A DNA stretch of 64,000 nt, from the NCBI GenBank assembly GCA_958299035.1, contig CATQJL010000001.1, positions 52,316,333 through 52,380,332 of the forward strand, in the 5' to 3' direction. A program made the position numbers and the translations under genes. Below the pieces are notes generated by a model. It was not told the origin of the DNA, made no database searches, and saw nothing but the letters and a program-made list of their open reading frames with translations. This document shows, piece by piece, positions 21,465 to 33,266 of this stretch (within the stretch, counting starts at the first letter, position 1; each line of letters opens with the position of its first letter). The stretch is from Cylicocyclus nassatus. Taxonomy: Eukaryota > Nematoda > Chromadorea > Rhabditida > Strongylidae.

Positions 21465-21656
21465 GCTTTTCTTTTTTTTTGGTTTTTCGTGTTTTCGTCG
21501 GCGCGTAGGCGTTTATGTTGTTTTAACGCTAGCTTTTCTTTTTTTTTTGGTTTTTCGTGTTTTCGTCGGCGCGTAGGCGTTTATGTTGTTTTAACGCTCG
21601 CTTTTCTTTTTTTTTGGTTTTTCGTGTTTTCGTCGGCGCGTAGGCGTTTATGTTGT
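21465..21656. repeat. Tandem repeat, about 68-bp unit, three copies
   Basis: The unit contains GGTTTTTCGTGTTTTCGTCG followed by GCGCGTAGGCGTTTATGTTG and a T run. Copies are almost identical, so the array is recent. T-rich frames across it are not genes. Confidence 0.8.
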
Positions 21657-22705
21657 TTGAAGTTATTCGTTTTCAGGTTTATCTCGGATTTTCGTGCGGA
21701 TGCACTCAATTTCTTTTGGTGTTCGGCTCTCGTTTTCGACTTGCTGTCGTTTTTCCGCGTTCTTTTCCGTTCTTTTTCTTTTTCGTGTTGCCCTTCGGCG
21801 CTTTTGGCGTTTATTTGTTCGGTTCCTTCTTTTCAGGTTTCAGGTTTTAGGTTTTCGTGCGGATGCACTTAGTCACTTTTATGTTTGGCTCTTTTTGACT
21901 TGCTGAGACATCGTTGACTATTGATGGAGTGTTTTTGTGATAGATCCGGATGTTCGAAACAAAAAGTTTATAAACAATTCGTGTTGAGTCACTATTAGTA
22001 TGACCGATATCTAAAGCTAGTGCTATGCAACGTGCTGGTCGCGCTGGTCGTGATAAGCCTGGTTAGCTTTTCGGTCCTAATCGTTCTCACATTGGGAAAT
22101 TTTGCATTTTAGGAAAGTGTTTGCGGAGATCCCTGTTTCTCTACATGCTCACGAGCTTTCTGATATACCCATGCTTCCAGAATCTCGTGTACGAAAAAGT
22201 CTGCCTTGCATGACTGGTATGACCAGGTATTGTAATGCTTGCTCAGGTTATCCTAAACTTTCGTTTCTAGGACTTGTCTTTTTGTTCGAATGTATCAGCC
22301 TATTACTCTGACCAAGTCATACAAGCCGGAGCGAATCACTTTTATTTTTTTATCATCCATCGCACTGCTTCCGTCACTCCTTTCAACTCTAGCATTAGAA
22401 GCAGGTGAGGTGGGGATTGCTATGATTTTGGTAGGTTATACATGACGTTGGAACAAAGTCATTTTAGCTGCGGATATGTGGAGCATCAAAGTCCCACTCT
22501 AATTCGTTTCTTGGCTTGATCCTTTGCCCAACAAACAACATCGTTCAAACTGTTTACATGACCTTGTCAGTTTATATGCTGCTCATAAGCGACGCTCGTT
22601 TGGCATCTGTCGCGGATATATTTCAGTTCTTTGTGAGTGTTTTTTTTCTGTTGGAGGCTCAATGCACGCGAAAGGCACTCGCCTCTGTAGACTCTACTCG
22701 TCATA
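21657..22705. other. No confirmed gene
   Basis: A loose repeat with CGTGCGGATGCACT occurs at about 21694 and 21858. + frames at 22102-22311 and 22516-22734 are open but without domains. Confidence 0.35.
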
Positions 22706-22995
22706 CGATATGTTATCATTCATTCTTTGATTAAGAGACGCGAGCGCGCTCTGCGTACATTTCACTAACAAGTTCATGAATGAGTTTGATTACTACCGCG
22801 TTTGATTGATTTACTATTAAATTTCGTGGATGAACATGTTTGAGCTCGTTGAACCACACTGGCTTGAACACTTTCTTTTACGTATTCCTGATATTAAATA
22901 ATCAAAACGCGGTAGAATCATCCATGAACTTGTTGATCAAACGTACGCAGAGCGTGCTCGCGTCTCTTAGTCAGAGGATGAATGATATATGTTGT
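22706..22995. repeat. Foldback MITE with AAGAGACGCGAGC terminus
   Basis: TTAAGAGACGCGAGCGCGCT on the left pairs with the complement ending CGCGTCTCTTAG at 22970. Pairing continues outward (ATCATTCATTC on the left, GAATGATATATG on the right) and inward (CATGAA/TTCATG around ACCGCGTTT). Confidence 0.7.
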
Positions 22996-23166
22996 ATATG
23001 TTGTAGCATATGAAAAAAAACCAGTAGTAGCAGAAGCGGTATTGCTTGCTTCCTCAAATGAAGTATAGTACTTCCTCAAATGAATCCTCTAGTCACAATC
23101 CTCAGTTATGGCGTGACACATCCACTGCTCTTTGCAGTATTAGAATAGCTGGTCTCGAAGGTGCTA

Positions 23167-23485
23167 CTCAGACAATCGCTGGGGGCAGGCGGGCACCAGA
23201 AAAATAGATTGCTGATTTCTCTCACCCCGCTCGCGAATTTTTTGGAAAGCAATCAGGACTTTTCGGAAGACCGCTCGCTGAGTCAGCGGATTTTTGAGAG
23301 ACCGCCTGTTGAATTTTTTTCGCTCTTATCTTTTGCAGATATATTGCTGAATCTCTGAGGAATCGAGAACTCAGCAAGAGGTCTTCCGAAAAGTCCTGAT
23401 TGCTTTCCAAAAAATCGGCGAGCGGGGTGCGAGAGATCAGCAATCTATTTTTTCGGTGCCCGCCTGCCCCTGGCGATTGTCTGAG
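23167..23485. mobile_element. Complete foldback MITE, CTCAGACAATCG family
   Basis: Inverted termini CTCAGACAATCGCTGGGGGC and GGCGATTGTCTGAG bound 319 bp, with TA on both sides (23165-23166 and 23486-23487). The TA duplication suggests mobilisation by a Tc1/mariner-type enzyme. Internal arms pair through GATTGCTGATTTCTC and GGAAAGCAATCAGGACTTTT. It defines the family seen in damaged form next to the SL RNA genes. Confidence 0.8.
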
Positions 23486-23489
23486 TATT

Positions 23490-24765
23490 GGCCTTGGAGG
23501 ACTATAGCATATGCCGTTTCTGGCACAATCTATTCTGAACTTCGCCTCTTAGCTTTTTTATCTCTGGCACTAATACGGATTATCATGGTATAATGGACTT
23601 CTTAAGTAGTTCACGTGATCCTTTTATGACTCGTAAAAAGCTAAAACGCATCGATTAAGAGTTTACAGCATCAGCTCAAAATGTTCCTGTTTTCAATCCT
23701 ACAAAAAAGCGGAGACACGGGGTCAGATAGGGGAGAGTGAAGGAGGAAAGGGCAGGTAGCCGGTTTTCGGCACTCGCTGATTTCTCATATAATCGTTTTC
23801 GTAGGAAAATGTAAAAGCAGAGCGACAGTTATGGCGTGATTACTATGCGCTCAACTGCATCTATTCGATACTTGTAGCCGTCGTGGAGCAAACGTGATGA
23901 TACCTATGGACAGAAGCGAACTCAAGCTCAACGCAATGTACAACAACTTTGTTTTGCGATTTGCAGTAGATTGTTTGCAGTTAACTCGAAATAAATGTCT
24001 TGTCTCTTCATTCTTCTATCTGCAAACGCTAGGGGCGAGAGGGAGGGGGTAAAGAACGGGGTTGAGGGTCGCGCTGAACTCCTACCCGGGCGGTGGGGGT
24101 CGTATTCAGAGGTGGTATGCCATGCTCGACGCTGGTCTAGAGCTAATTTGGGTGGGGTTTAGAGACATAATTGGGGTTTGGAGCTTAATTAGGGCTACAG
24201 TATGCCGCGGCAGACTTCCGGAGCACAAAATGGGAGGACTCCGGAGCACAAATTGGGAGGTCTCCGGAGCACAAAATGGGAGGGCTCCGGAGCATAGGTG
24301 CGATAGGGGGAGCCGGGATCTCCCCAGGTGAAGGGGGTCTCGGCTGTTCCCGACCTTCCAGGGTGAAGGGAGTATGTGAGTCTAGGGGGGGGGAGGAGGA
24401 AGAGAGAAAGGTAAAAAAGCGTGGTATGAAAAGCTCTAATTTGTACCTTATTCAGGCACAAATTGAAAAAAAATTTAAAAATTTTCAAAAGAAATTTAAA
24501 AATTTTAAGAAAATTTATTATGAAGATCTGTGCTCCTGTTTCACTGCATCAACAAAAAAAAGCAATAAGGTTTATCCCAAAAGATGTACAAGTTAGGAAC
24601 AACTTCATTTCCTGCGCATTATCATCAACAATATCACTATCGCTAACGTCAGAGACAACAAATTCGGTGCCTGAAAAATCTTCTTCTTCCTCCAAAAGGT
24701 CTCGGAGTGGGAGTAGAATTGAGTGCAAAGCGTTCTAAGTCAAAAATGGATTTGAAACTTTCTTC
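23490..24765. other. No confirmed gene; minisatellite fragment and a low-complexity acidic frame
   Basis: About 24205-24310 carries CTCCGGAGCACAAAATGGGA repeats as in 28.7 kb. On the minus strand 24550-24745 reads LLEEEEDFSGTEFVVSDVSD and may be the remnant of a coding region that belongs with the frames just above it, but its phase does not join them. Confidence 0.35.
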
Positions 24766-24770
24766 TTCTT

Positions 24771-24912
24771 CTAAGCACTTTTGTGATTTTTTTCCTGGCC
24801 CTCTGGTAGCATCAGGAAGTCAGCAGGTAGGTGACCAGTTTCTTCATACCATCTTTTAGGATGTTTCAAAAAGTTATACGGTAACAGCCTGTCTGGACCA
24901 CTTATACCAATC
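24771..24912 (-). CDS. Possible coding fragment downstream of the 25-kb orphan gene
   Basis: A 46-residue minus-strand frame ending at TAG. It reads protein-like: GPDRLLPYNFLKHPKRWYEE, then TGHLPADFLMLPEGQEK. It starts only 15 bases beyond the stop of the frame 24928-25268 and lies in another phase, so it cannot be a normal next exon of the same transcript. A frameshift in an older, longer coding region, possibly a transposon gene, would explain both. No family was recognised. Confidence 0.3.
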
Positions 24913-24927
24913 CTTTAAATGAAGTTT

Positions 24928-25762
24928 TTAGATAACAATGCGTTTAGTAGAAGGTTGACAAATCTTCAGTATTTGCTTAGATGCTTTATCGTTGTACGAC
25001 TTCTGCGTTGTGTTCTGATAACAGAGTAGATAGAAAATTTCTTTCTTCACCTCTGCCGTGCTAGTCGGAATGGAAATTAGCTTTGCTAGTAAGTCCATCA
25101 GATTTTTGCGGTAAGTAATGGGAAAAGAGCCAGATTGCATATGCTTTCGCAACACGAGAAGGAAATAGTGCATACTTTTTTGGGCCTTTTCGAACTCTGG
25201 CTTCACCTCCTCTGGCATACTTCCTGTTAACTGACGAGAAAGCTGCTCAACTTCTTCTTCAACAGCATCTGCGGAATAGCCGAAAAAAAGTAGATACTAT
25301 GCTGCGCGTTGGTTTTTTTTCAATATCATAGGTCATAATGTCACAAGGCGAATAACTTCCAAAAGCATAAAGCACAGAGTTGGGTTCGCACCCCAGCCGG
25401 GATCTAAGTGCGGTAACTATGCTTTGTACTAACACCTTCCTTTTGTTCATATCCATGTTTGTGAATTTAGCAGCCTTGAATTCTTCAGCAACCTGAAGAT
25501 CAGCAATGGACTTCCTGGACATTTCCTCATTGAAACTAGACAATCTGCTTGGATTCCTTATGCAGGAAATCAGAGAGTTTCGCTCAATTGTCAACTCTGT
25601 GTCAATGTCGACAACATTTTCGTCGGCGTAAGATTCTCCTTCTGCCTCGCTACTGAACTGGAACACATGCGAGTCATCTGCGATTTTGTAAAGTATTCTG
25701 CCTGCCGTTTCCTCTTTAAACTGCCAACCTTTCCAAAACATTGAGGGATAATTTAATAACAT
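24928..25762 (-). CDS. Unrecognised two-exon protein of about 252 residues
   Basis: Exon 1 runs from ATG at 25762 to about 25345 (donor GTGACA; an alternative donor GTTATT gives 25357). Exon 2 runs from 25268, after TATTCCGCAG, to TAA at 24928. Both donors leave phase 1, which matches exon 2. The intron is about 76 bp. The frame is open back to an acceptor (GACATTCAG) at about 25774, which could be the trans-splice site or an upstream intron end. The product is hydrophilic, with an acidic serine-rich part near residues 30-60 (SSEAEGESYADENVVDIDTE), then an alanine/lysine-rich region (SIADLQVAEEFKAAKF), and a helical C-terminal half (EEEVEQL, KAQKSMHYFLLVLRKHM, NLMDLLAKL). No signal peptide or membrane segment. 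I could not assign a family. Neighbouring DNA is repetitive, so a transposon-derived gene is possible. Confidence 0.55.
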
Positions 25763-26143
25763 GTTATTCTTCTGAATGTCTTAAAGTTTTTGATTCATTG
25801 AACCCAACCACCTTCTCTACAAATTAGGTAAGGTGAGTCTAGAGCGTTTTCATGAAAGTGACCTTCTTCAGCACTAGGTTTACAGAGTATAGATTCCAGA
25901 AATGGGCAGGTTTTTGTGTGAAGGTGTGGAAATTTACCAATCTCCCATAGTTTTTTGAGTGTGCGCTAATAATGATGGCATAACTGTCAATCAAAAGCGC
26001 ATTTTTTACCAAAAAAAAACATAAACATATAACAACGATAAGGACGCTCGAATAGACGCGTTCGCCCACGTTCCCGTTAGTGCTGATAACGATGTCAATC
26101 CACAGCACATTTTTTACTATTAACTTGCTCCACCTCGCTCTTA

Positions 26144-26854
26144 TTAGGTCGTCCAGAAAGTTTTTGCGCATGAATTTCAAAATTCATAACTTCTGATTTT
26201 TCCAACCGATTTGACTGCTTTCACTTTTATGTGAAAGGGTAAGTCATGCTCTTTATAATGACTTCTCAGCTGCTTAGTAATGGTCATCTGTTGCATAGAT
26301 AGGAGCGATAGAAGAAAAATGGTAAAAATTTTAATTTTCTGTGTAGGGTCATAAAAAATCGAAGACTTGCAACAAAAATCGGAGCAGTCAGTACTGTAGG
26401 ATCTTTCACCAGCTCTTTCTAACAGTGCAAAGTTAGCGCCGATTGAGCGTCTCCATGAAAAGTTATGACTTCCCTGAAAAATGCCAAAATAAATCAAATT
26501 CGCCTTTTTGTATTGCTTGCTCGGAAATCATAACTTTTCATGGAGACGCTCAATCGGAGCAAACTTTGCACTGTTAGAAAGAGCTGGTGAAAGAACCTAC
26601 AATACCGTCTGCTCCGATTTTTGTTGCAAGTTTCTGATTTTTTATGACCCTACACAAAAATTCAAATTTTGAGTGATTTTGGTTTTGAGCTTCTATCTAT
26701 GTAACAGATGACCATTACTAAGCAGCTGAGATGTCATTATGAAGAGCATGACTTACCCTTTCAAATAAAAATGAAAGCAGTCAAATCGGTACGGAAAAAT
26801 CAAAAGTTATGAATTTTTGCAAAACCGTGCGCAAAAACTTTCGGGACGATCTAT
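26144..26854. mobile_element. Mariner-type foldback element
   Basis: The left end TTAGGTCGTCCAGAAAGTTT pairs with the right end AAACTTTCGGGACGATCTA. A TA precedes the left end. The arms pair almost to the centre: GGTCATCTGTTGCATAGATA with the segment near 26695, and GTAAGTCATGCTCTTTATAA with that near 26745. No transposase frame. The 5' bases TTAGGTCGT are shared with the mariner at 12257. Confidence 0.75.
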
Positions 26855-27605
26855 ACAATGTGTTGGCTTTTACGGGTCACCGAAGCAAATGCTTTTTGGA
26901 GCCGGAAAGCAAAGAAGCCCTGACATGCTGTATACCATTCGAAAGCTGAGATCATGGAGAATCGAAGTAGACCGTCGACTTTTTTCTAGGTCTTCTGTGC
27001 CGCGAGATATGAGGGATTTTATGTGCTTCAATAATTAACTGATTTTGTGCCCTCACTTTCTGCTGTCCAAATGAATGCTACGAGAAAGTCGACGGTCTAC
27101 GTTTGTTAATGAAGGCTTGCTCTTTAACACAGATAGATAATCATCAGTGATTATGTCTTCATTTGGCAGAAATCTGTTGTTGAAAATGACTATGTTTTCA
27201 GATAAAATGCGGTGTATCTCTCGGTAGAGGGGGGCTAGAAAGAAATCGATGGTCTAGATCGAATCCCCTTTTCCTGAGCTTTCGAATGGTCTATAGGTTG
27301 CTGGGCGAAAAAACAGACCAGTTTTCAGAAATGGGGTGGAGATATTTACTATTAGCTTGCTCCAATCCGGCTCCACCAATGTATTGGCTTTTATCGGTTA
27401 CCGGAGCAAATGATTTTTAGAGCCGGAAAGCAAAGAGGCCCTGACAAGCTGTATACCATTCGAAAGCTGAGATCATGGAGAATCGACGTAGACCGTCGTC
27501 TTTTTTCTAGGTCTTCTGTGTCGCGAGATATGAGGGATTTTATGTGCTTCAAAAATTAACTGATTTTGTGCCCTCACTTTCTGCTCTCCAAAATGCTACG
27601 AGGAT
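26855..27605. repeat. Direct repeat of about 225 bp (26862-27085 and 27375-27600)
   Basis: Both copies contain GAGCCGGAAAGCAAAGA.GCC, TATACCATTCGAAAGCTGAG and CGCGAGATATGAGGGATTTT. The second copy differs at roughly one base in fifteen. The spacer (27086-27374) is unrelated apart from GTCTA blocks. No terminal inverted repeats were found. Confidence 0.75.
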
Positions 27606-28520
27606 AAGTAAATAATATAAATGATTATAAATACCGTTTCTTTAGTAAATTTATGAGTGTGCTTGTTGTTTGAGGTACTTAGCCTGCAAAACCTTTTGAT
27701 AACGATTTTTATCATATTCTCAGAGTACAATACCAATCTCAGCCCAGGTGAAGGGGGTCATCGGGAGTTTGGCCTCAAAGTGAAGGGGGTAAGATCCATC
27801 ACTCCCCCTATCGCAACTATGCTCCGGAGCACGAGTGGCAATCCCCAGCTGGGGAAACCCCGCGGCTCTGCCATTTCTGCTCCGGAGGTATGCCGTCGAC
27901 TATCTGAGGAGATATGAGGCTTCAAAAAACCCATCCAAAGTCGATTTTCCCAACGTAACTTTTGTATAAGCGAGTAAAATTTGCAGACAAGGGTATATGG
28001 TGGTGTAGGGAATTTCTTTCCCCGAGAGCTATCGATTAATACACAACATGTAAGGACTTGATGCCCCCGGGCTGCCGAAAGAGGGCGTGAGCATGCGCAG
28101 TTATGCGTTCTCAGTCCCGCCCACTGCAATGCATTGGATAGACGCGAGAGGATGAGCACGCTGAACTGCGTAGGCTCACCCACTCTCGCAGGGAAAGAAC
28201 ATAGGACCCCCACATATTATATTCAATCAAGAGCTCTGATGAAAGAATTTAACTGTATCCTTTCTTCCAAATTTCATTCACGTACACAGAAGTTACCTGT
28301 AAAAATCGATTTTAGTATCGTGGTTTTTGATCCTTTTGCAGTAACAATAATCCCATTCATCGCCAAAACATTGTCTCTTCCCTTTTGATATTATCTAAGT
28401 GTCAAATCAAAGTTATCATCGCCTCATAACTCGACGATGAATTTATTTTAGGATCTGCTTCTTTCGCATCTCATAGAGGAGAGCTTAGCTGGTAATGCCT
28501 ATACTCCTGCAAAAGGATCT
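27606..28520. other. No gene; fragment of the CTCCGGAGCAC element at 27800-27918
   Basis: The fragment matches the right end of 28526-29035 (AGTGGCAATCCCCAGCTGGG, then CCGTCGACTATCTGAG). The rest shows no coding signal. Confidence 0.45.
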
Positions 28521-28525
28521 GCTAA

Positions 28526-29035
28526 CTCAGACAATCGGTGCCATAGTCGCGGCGGACAGTCGAAATCTGGCAGAGCCGCGGCGGATCCAATTGACCATTG
28601 AGAACGGAGCGAGGGGGCGGTCCCTTCTTGTAGGTCACGGTGACGTCACAAGCAGGCGAGTGGGACCCTTCTCCGGGACGCGCAAATCTCTGCTCCGGGG
28701 GTACGCCGGATTTGCGAGAGCCCCGGAGCAGAGATTTGTGCTCCGGAGGTATGCCAGATTTGGGACACCCCCGGAGCAGAAAATGGCAGAGCTCTGGAGC
28801 ACAAATGGGAGGTCTCCGGAGCACAAATGGGAGGGCCCCGGAGCAGAAAATGGGAGGTCTCCGGAGCACAAAATGGGAGGTCTCCAGAGCACAAATGGGA
28901 GGTCTCCGGAGCACAAATGGGAGGGCCCCGGAGCACAATATGGGAGGGCTCCGGAGCACGAGTGGCAATCCCCAGCTGGGGAAACCCCGCGGCTCGGCCA
29001 TTTCTGCTCCGGAGGTATGCCGTCGACTGTCTGAG
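28526..29035. mobile_element. CTCAGACAATCGG element with an internal minisatellite
   Basis: It is bounded by CTCAGACAATCGGTGCC and CGACTGTCTGAG. The left half has a copy of the 162-bp unit found at 20431 (GTGACGTCACAAGCAGGCGA); the right half (about 28731-28965) is an array of 22-23-bp units such as GGTCTCCGGAGCACAAATGG. CTCCGGAG is itself a palindrome. Several frames up to 179 codons cross it on both strands, all repetitive and not genes. Related pieces lie at 20411, 24205 and 27800. Confidence 0.75.
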
Positions 29036-29929
29036 AAAGTAATTCAAGTGCACCAAGTGAAAATCTCATCTTGCTTAAATTGCCATCAATGTCGTAATTT
29101 CTACTTCCTGCCTTAGGAGTTTCTCCTAAAATAGATTACGCTAACCTTATCACTAAGCTAGACCTATATGTGTACACTGCTTGAAAGCGAAACACATCTA
29201 AATAGTTCTTTTGATGATCTCAGTCGCTGACATACGAATTTATTCCCAACAATATCCCATTCATCGCCAAAACATTGTCTCTTCCCTATTGATATTATCT
29301 AAGGGTCAAGTCAAAATCATCATCGCCGTTCAAGCTTTTGAGTATCTGCCAATGTCCACTGCCAATTTTTCGGTCGAAATTGTCTACAACATTTTAGGTG
29401 CAACATTCCTAAAAATGTATTTTCTTGCCACATTTCATAATTTCTCGTGCACTACTCTCCCACCTCAAAAAAAATTTTTTTGTTCCGTTCCAGGTGAAGG
29501 GGGAGGTGGTCCAGGCTCCCAAAATAAAGTTGTAAATTAGCTTAGACTCGGTCTGTGGGGATTATTCGACATGCTGATCAGAACACCACACTCTTTTTAG
29601 GTTTTGAAACCCTCGCAGAGCTACGGTAGATACAAAGGAGTCGAAGTCGTGGAAGGGCTCGAAATTGTGTACAGGGGAAAAATCTGGTCATAGACGAACA
29701 GCGCGCTCACTTCGCAAAAACGCAGAAGGAGGTTGGTATGCTGCAAATTACCGTAGCTCAACAATAAGGCGTTAATTCAGTGAGCAAGCACGATATTGAT
29801 CAGCATGCTCGAATCCTGTATGCAAAGGAACAAATCTGCAGGTTCGACCCATCCCATCAATAACCAACATCTATCAAGCAGGTGCACGCTTAAGAGACGT
29901 TACATTAGAAAATAATCATATTTATGTTA
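29036..29929. other. No gene seen
   Basis: A short segment at 29262-29310 (CATTCATCGCCAAAACATTG, then TGATATTATCTAA) duplicates 28353-28400. No domains or spliced frames were recognised. Confidence 0.35.
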
Positions 29930-30102
29930 GGCCTCGGGCAGAGTTCACGCGAAAGACAACTGTAACAATAATTGTGATAGTTTTCCAACACGACTAATCG
30001 TGACTAATTATCGCAACCGAAATACGAAAAGATCGGCATGCAGTGAACTCGTAACACTTGTATTGTAGCGATGAATCGCGACGATCAAATCGCGTGAACT
30101 CT
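29930..30102. mobile_element. Harbinger-like MITE, copy 1
   Basis: The left end GGCCTCGGGCAGAGTTCACG follows TTA; the right end carries AATCGCGTGAACTCT. The interior has an ACTAATCGTGA hairpin. It is a diverged copy of 46225-46459. Confidence 0.6.
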
Positions 30103-30459
30103 TGAAGCGTAGCAGATAATCCCCTGGACAACTATTAACAAATCCGTGGTTTCGACTTTATACCGTACCTTTAGATAACTCCATGTCCCACCATGCGAAG
30201 AGAATAAGGTATTTGTGACCAGCAGCCAGAAAACCCTCGGTCAAATTTTAGCCAACTCAGTGATTTCGACCAGCACAGTAATCAAATGAATTTGTGCAAA
30301 AAGAGTATGATGCCGCACACAGTAGTGAGAGGGCCCATATCAAGTGCGCGACCCCAACCTTGGCGAGCACTGCCCAACACGTCCAAATTTCAAACTCAAA
30401 TTAGAGGCACCGTCCACCCAAATCGAGGATGATGAGACTTTCATGCTATATAAAAAATC

Positions 30460-30975
30460 GCCCAAGTTTAGCCGCAAAAGATGTTTTACGGAGCGAGAAA
30501 ACCGCTCCAAAAAGTCGCCATGACCCCCCCCCCCCCCACCCCATCACCGTGGCCTGTAGATGAAAAGCTCCAAACTTGGGCTATAATGTATATTTTTCAT
30601 AAACCCTTTCTTCTTATGATCAACGATTTTGCGATATTTATGTCTACCTTGAAGCCCAAATTCGCACCTGGATATTCAGACCACCCACGTTGATTGGAGA
30701 AGTCATCGTGGCCGCTTCTGCTTCTGAAGCATTCTCGCTTCGGATTTCATGTTTTGCGCGAAACTCTGGCGTTTGTATAGGGGCATGGGCTTCCAGATTC
30801 GTGTGGAGGCGGAGTTTTGCTAACTCAAAGCGTTGCTGTTTTTGATAAGGAGAGAGTTCGAAAAACACTGCTATAACGTCGAGGTTTGGCAAGTTTATTA
30901 TCAAGATCAGCGGGAGTCCGCAACCCGCCTTTACATGAATTTGGAAGCCGATCACACATAATTTGAATCAGAGAT
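30460..30975. repeat. Dispersed element shared with 34740-34970
   Basis: Both loci contain GGAGCGAGAAAACCGCTCCA (or GGAAGCGAGAAAACCGCTCC) on the left and CGTGGCCGCTT followed by TCTCGCTTCGGA on the right. A minus-strand frame of 103 codons (30644-30955) crosses the right part; it looks fairly protein-like but is not present in the other copy. Confidence 0.5.
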
Positions 30976-33266
30976 ATTTTTATTAGGCAGGGAAACAGAA
31001 TTTTGTAACTTTGGGGCAGTTCTTACAATTGACCTTAGGTGGGGCAGGTAGGTAATCTGAGAATATATTGTGAGTATACTCAATTTCACTGGCTTTTCTT
31101 GAGAGTCAAAGGCAGTTTTTCTTATGAATACGTTCACTGAGGGGCACCTAGGGCACTTTCGTCCAAACAGACATCGCTCTGTAAGCGGCAGGCGGGGGGG
31201 GGGGGCATTTTGATTGGGCAAAGAAACAGATTTTTGTACGTTTGGGGTAGTTCTTATAATTTCCAGTCCTTAGGCGCCTAAGACAATTTGAAAATACGTC
31301 GTGAGTAAATGCTCGACTTTTTTTTCAGTGAGGGCAGTAAGATATTTTCTTTATAATCTGTTCTTTGAAGGCGGTGTTCCGGAAAAATTTCGCTTTTCAT
31401 TTTTTCCATCTTTTCGGAGCCTTATCGTCATGCTGTAACCATATCTGGGCTTTTTCAGTGCATGAAAATGACTAAAATGAGCTCTTTTAGAAGCTCTCCA
31501 AATCCGCGTTTGCTTAGAACTACGTGTAAGTGGGAGGGTTCGGAAGAGTTCTGGAATGGATTTTAGGTCTTCCAGATGTGGTTTTTCGCTCCAAACTTCA
31601 TTGATAGGTTATTTGGAGGGTCTACTATTGCACACTTTAACTCACTCCATGGCTTAACGATGCATTTAAGCGGCATGTAGAGCATGTGTACATTGCCGAA
31701 AATTTTGTGCTCAAAAAACATTATTTGATTACATTTGCCTAAACCACACCAATATTGCGACAAAATAGCGCAAGAGTACTCGGTAGTCATGGTTTTTGGG
31801 GGTGGGGTCTCTTTTCATAGTAAGATTCCATATTCAATTTGACGAAATCCTAACTTGGAGGACTTTTTGACAGAGGCAGCTGATCTTTTGCTGTCGAGAT
31901 TGATACGAGAGGAAAGCTATATGGTATACATGTTGTGGACGTCCTCCCTGCTACCAAAATGACGTGCATTCTATTGTAATAATTTCCTAACGATCCTCTA
32001 TGAAATGTGTTGACAGAAACTGGATGAAGCAAAGTTTTCGAGAGGGTAGTAGGGTGAAGTCTTTTTATTATACGAATGAGTGTCCGTAAGAGGTGGGGGG
32101 GGGTGTTGTTGTTGAACAAAATGTTCTCAGAAAGGAGTAGGAAGTTTATGTAAAGATATTCTCAGTCGCAACTAAACCTAATATTGCATCTGCCCCGAGC
32201 CACTTGCTAGCGACCCGTAGGGTACAAATAAGCGTGTGCAAAAATCTTCCCATTGAGTTTACGTTGCGTTTTGCATTTTAAAGATAGAATACATTTTCAT
32301 AAACAGCTTCAAGTAACTCTTGCGAAAACTCTAACGAAATGTGAGATTTAGGACTAAGCCGTCGTTTTCGATAGCGCCACTGTACCCGCTAACAATTATC
32401 AGAATTATCTGGCTGCCACTGAAAACAGATCAATAACCATCTGCAATTAGAACCAAGCACCACTCTTCGTCATCAAGCCGTCAAAGGAAGATCAAACTGC
32501 TATTTGAACACATATTCGGGAGCATGCCACGCTGTCACCAAGCAGCTTCACGGCAAGAGTCACTGCATATCGCCCACGATCTAATCTGCTGACCTAAAAG
32601 CCGCCGTCGCTACACGCAGGAGTGTCCGTCACCCGATCGATGCCGCTTTTATAGCGGACGCATGTCGCGCCACCGTATCGCGGCCACCTGCGAATCCACG
32701 ATTTTCAAAGTATATATACGCGGCGAATCGGCCAGTGCGCCGAATCCTTCAGCGCTCCGTTCTCATGCCCAGCTCTTCGCCTCCTTCCTCCTTTCTAGGC
32801 TCTACCTGACAGATGACCTCATGGGTAATCAGGGCTCCGCCTTGGCCGCTACGCTGTTGAGCTATTTTTTCGTTTACTTGGCTGAATTTGGATTTTATCA
32901 CAGTGTTACCGTCATAGCATTTCAGTATGATTCCACTTGAGCCAAGTGAGAAGTTTCCTCATCTTTTGTTTACACTCTCAATCGCTGCTGTGCAGAAGCA
33001 TGTCATCTTCCTTCCGATTATTTTCCGTGTGGTGACTATTCACTATCGAATAGGGACTCGTGCTCCTTCCTTACCTCGCTGCTAGCCACAGTTGTACTTT
33101 ACAATCGATTTTTTCCAGCGATTAACATGCGGTCCGTGTGTGTGCACAACATAGTTTTTCAGATGCTTTAGTGTGATATATAGTTGACTTCGAAATACGC
33201 AATCGTGTCTGCTGTCCCTATATTGATACCCTTGTACACAATCCTGTCTCTCTTCGATCTTCAATC
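30976..33266. other. Upstream region of the NC2-alpha gene; direct repeat, no further gene recognised
   Basis: About 30980-31060 (GGGAAACAGAATTTTGTAAC, then TTTGGGGCAGTTCTTA) is repeated at about 31219-31290. G/C runs lie at about 31193 and 32095. TATATATACGCGG at about 32711 is TATA-like, 550 bp before the NC2-alpha start. Part of a Helitron 3' hairpin motif (CTAGCGACCCGTAGGGT) lies at about 32210. Confidence 0.4.

Noticed and set aside
28731..28965. Regular short repeats considered as a CRISPR array
   Set aside because: Unit of 22-23 bp without unique spacers, in a eukaryotic context with introns and transposons.
28495..29116. Five overlapping frames of 136-179 codons
   Set aside because: Same minisatellite; open on both strands at once with periodic composition.
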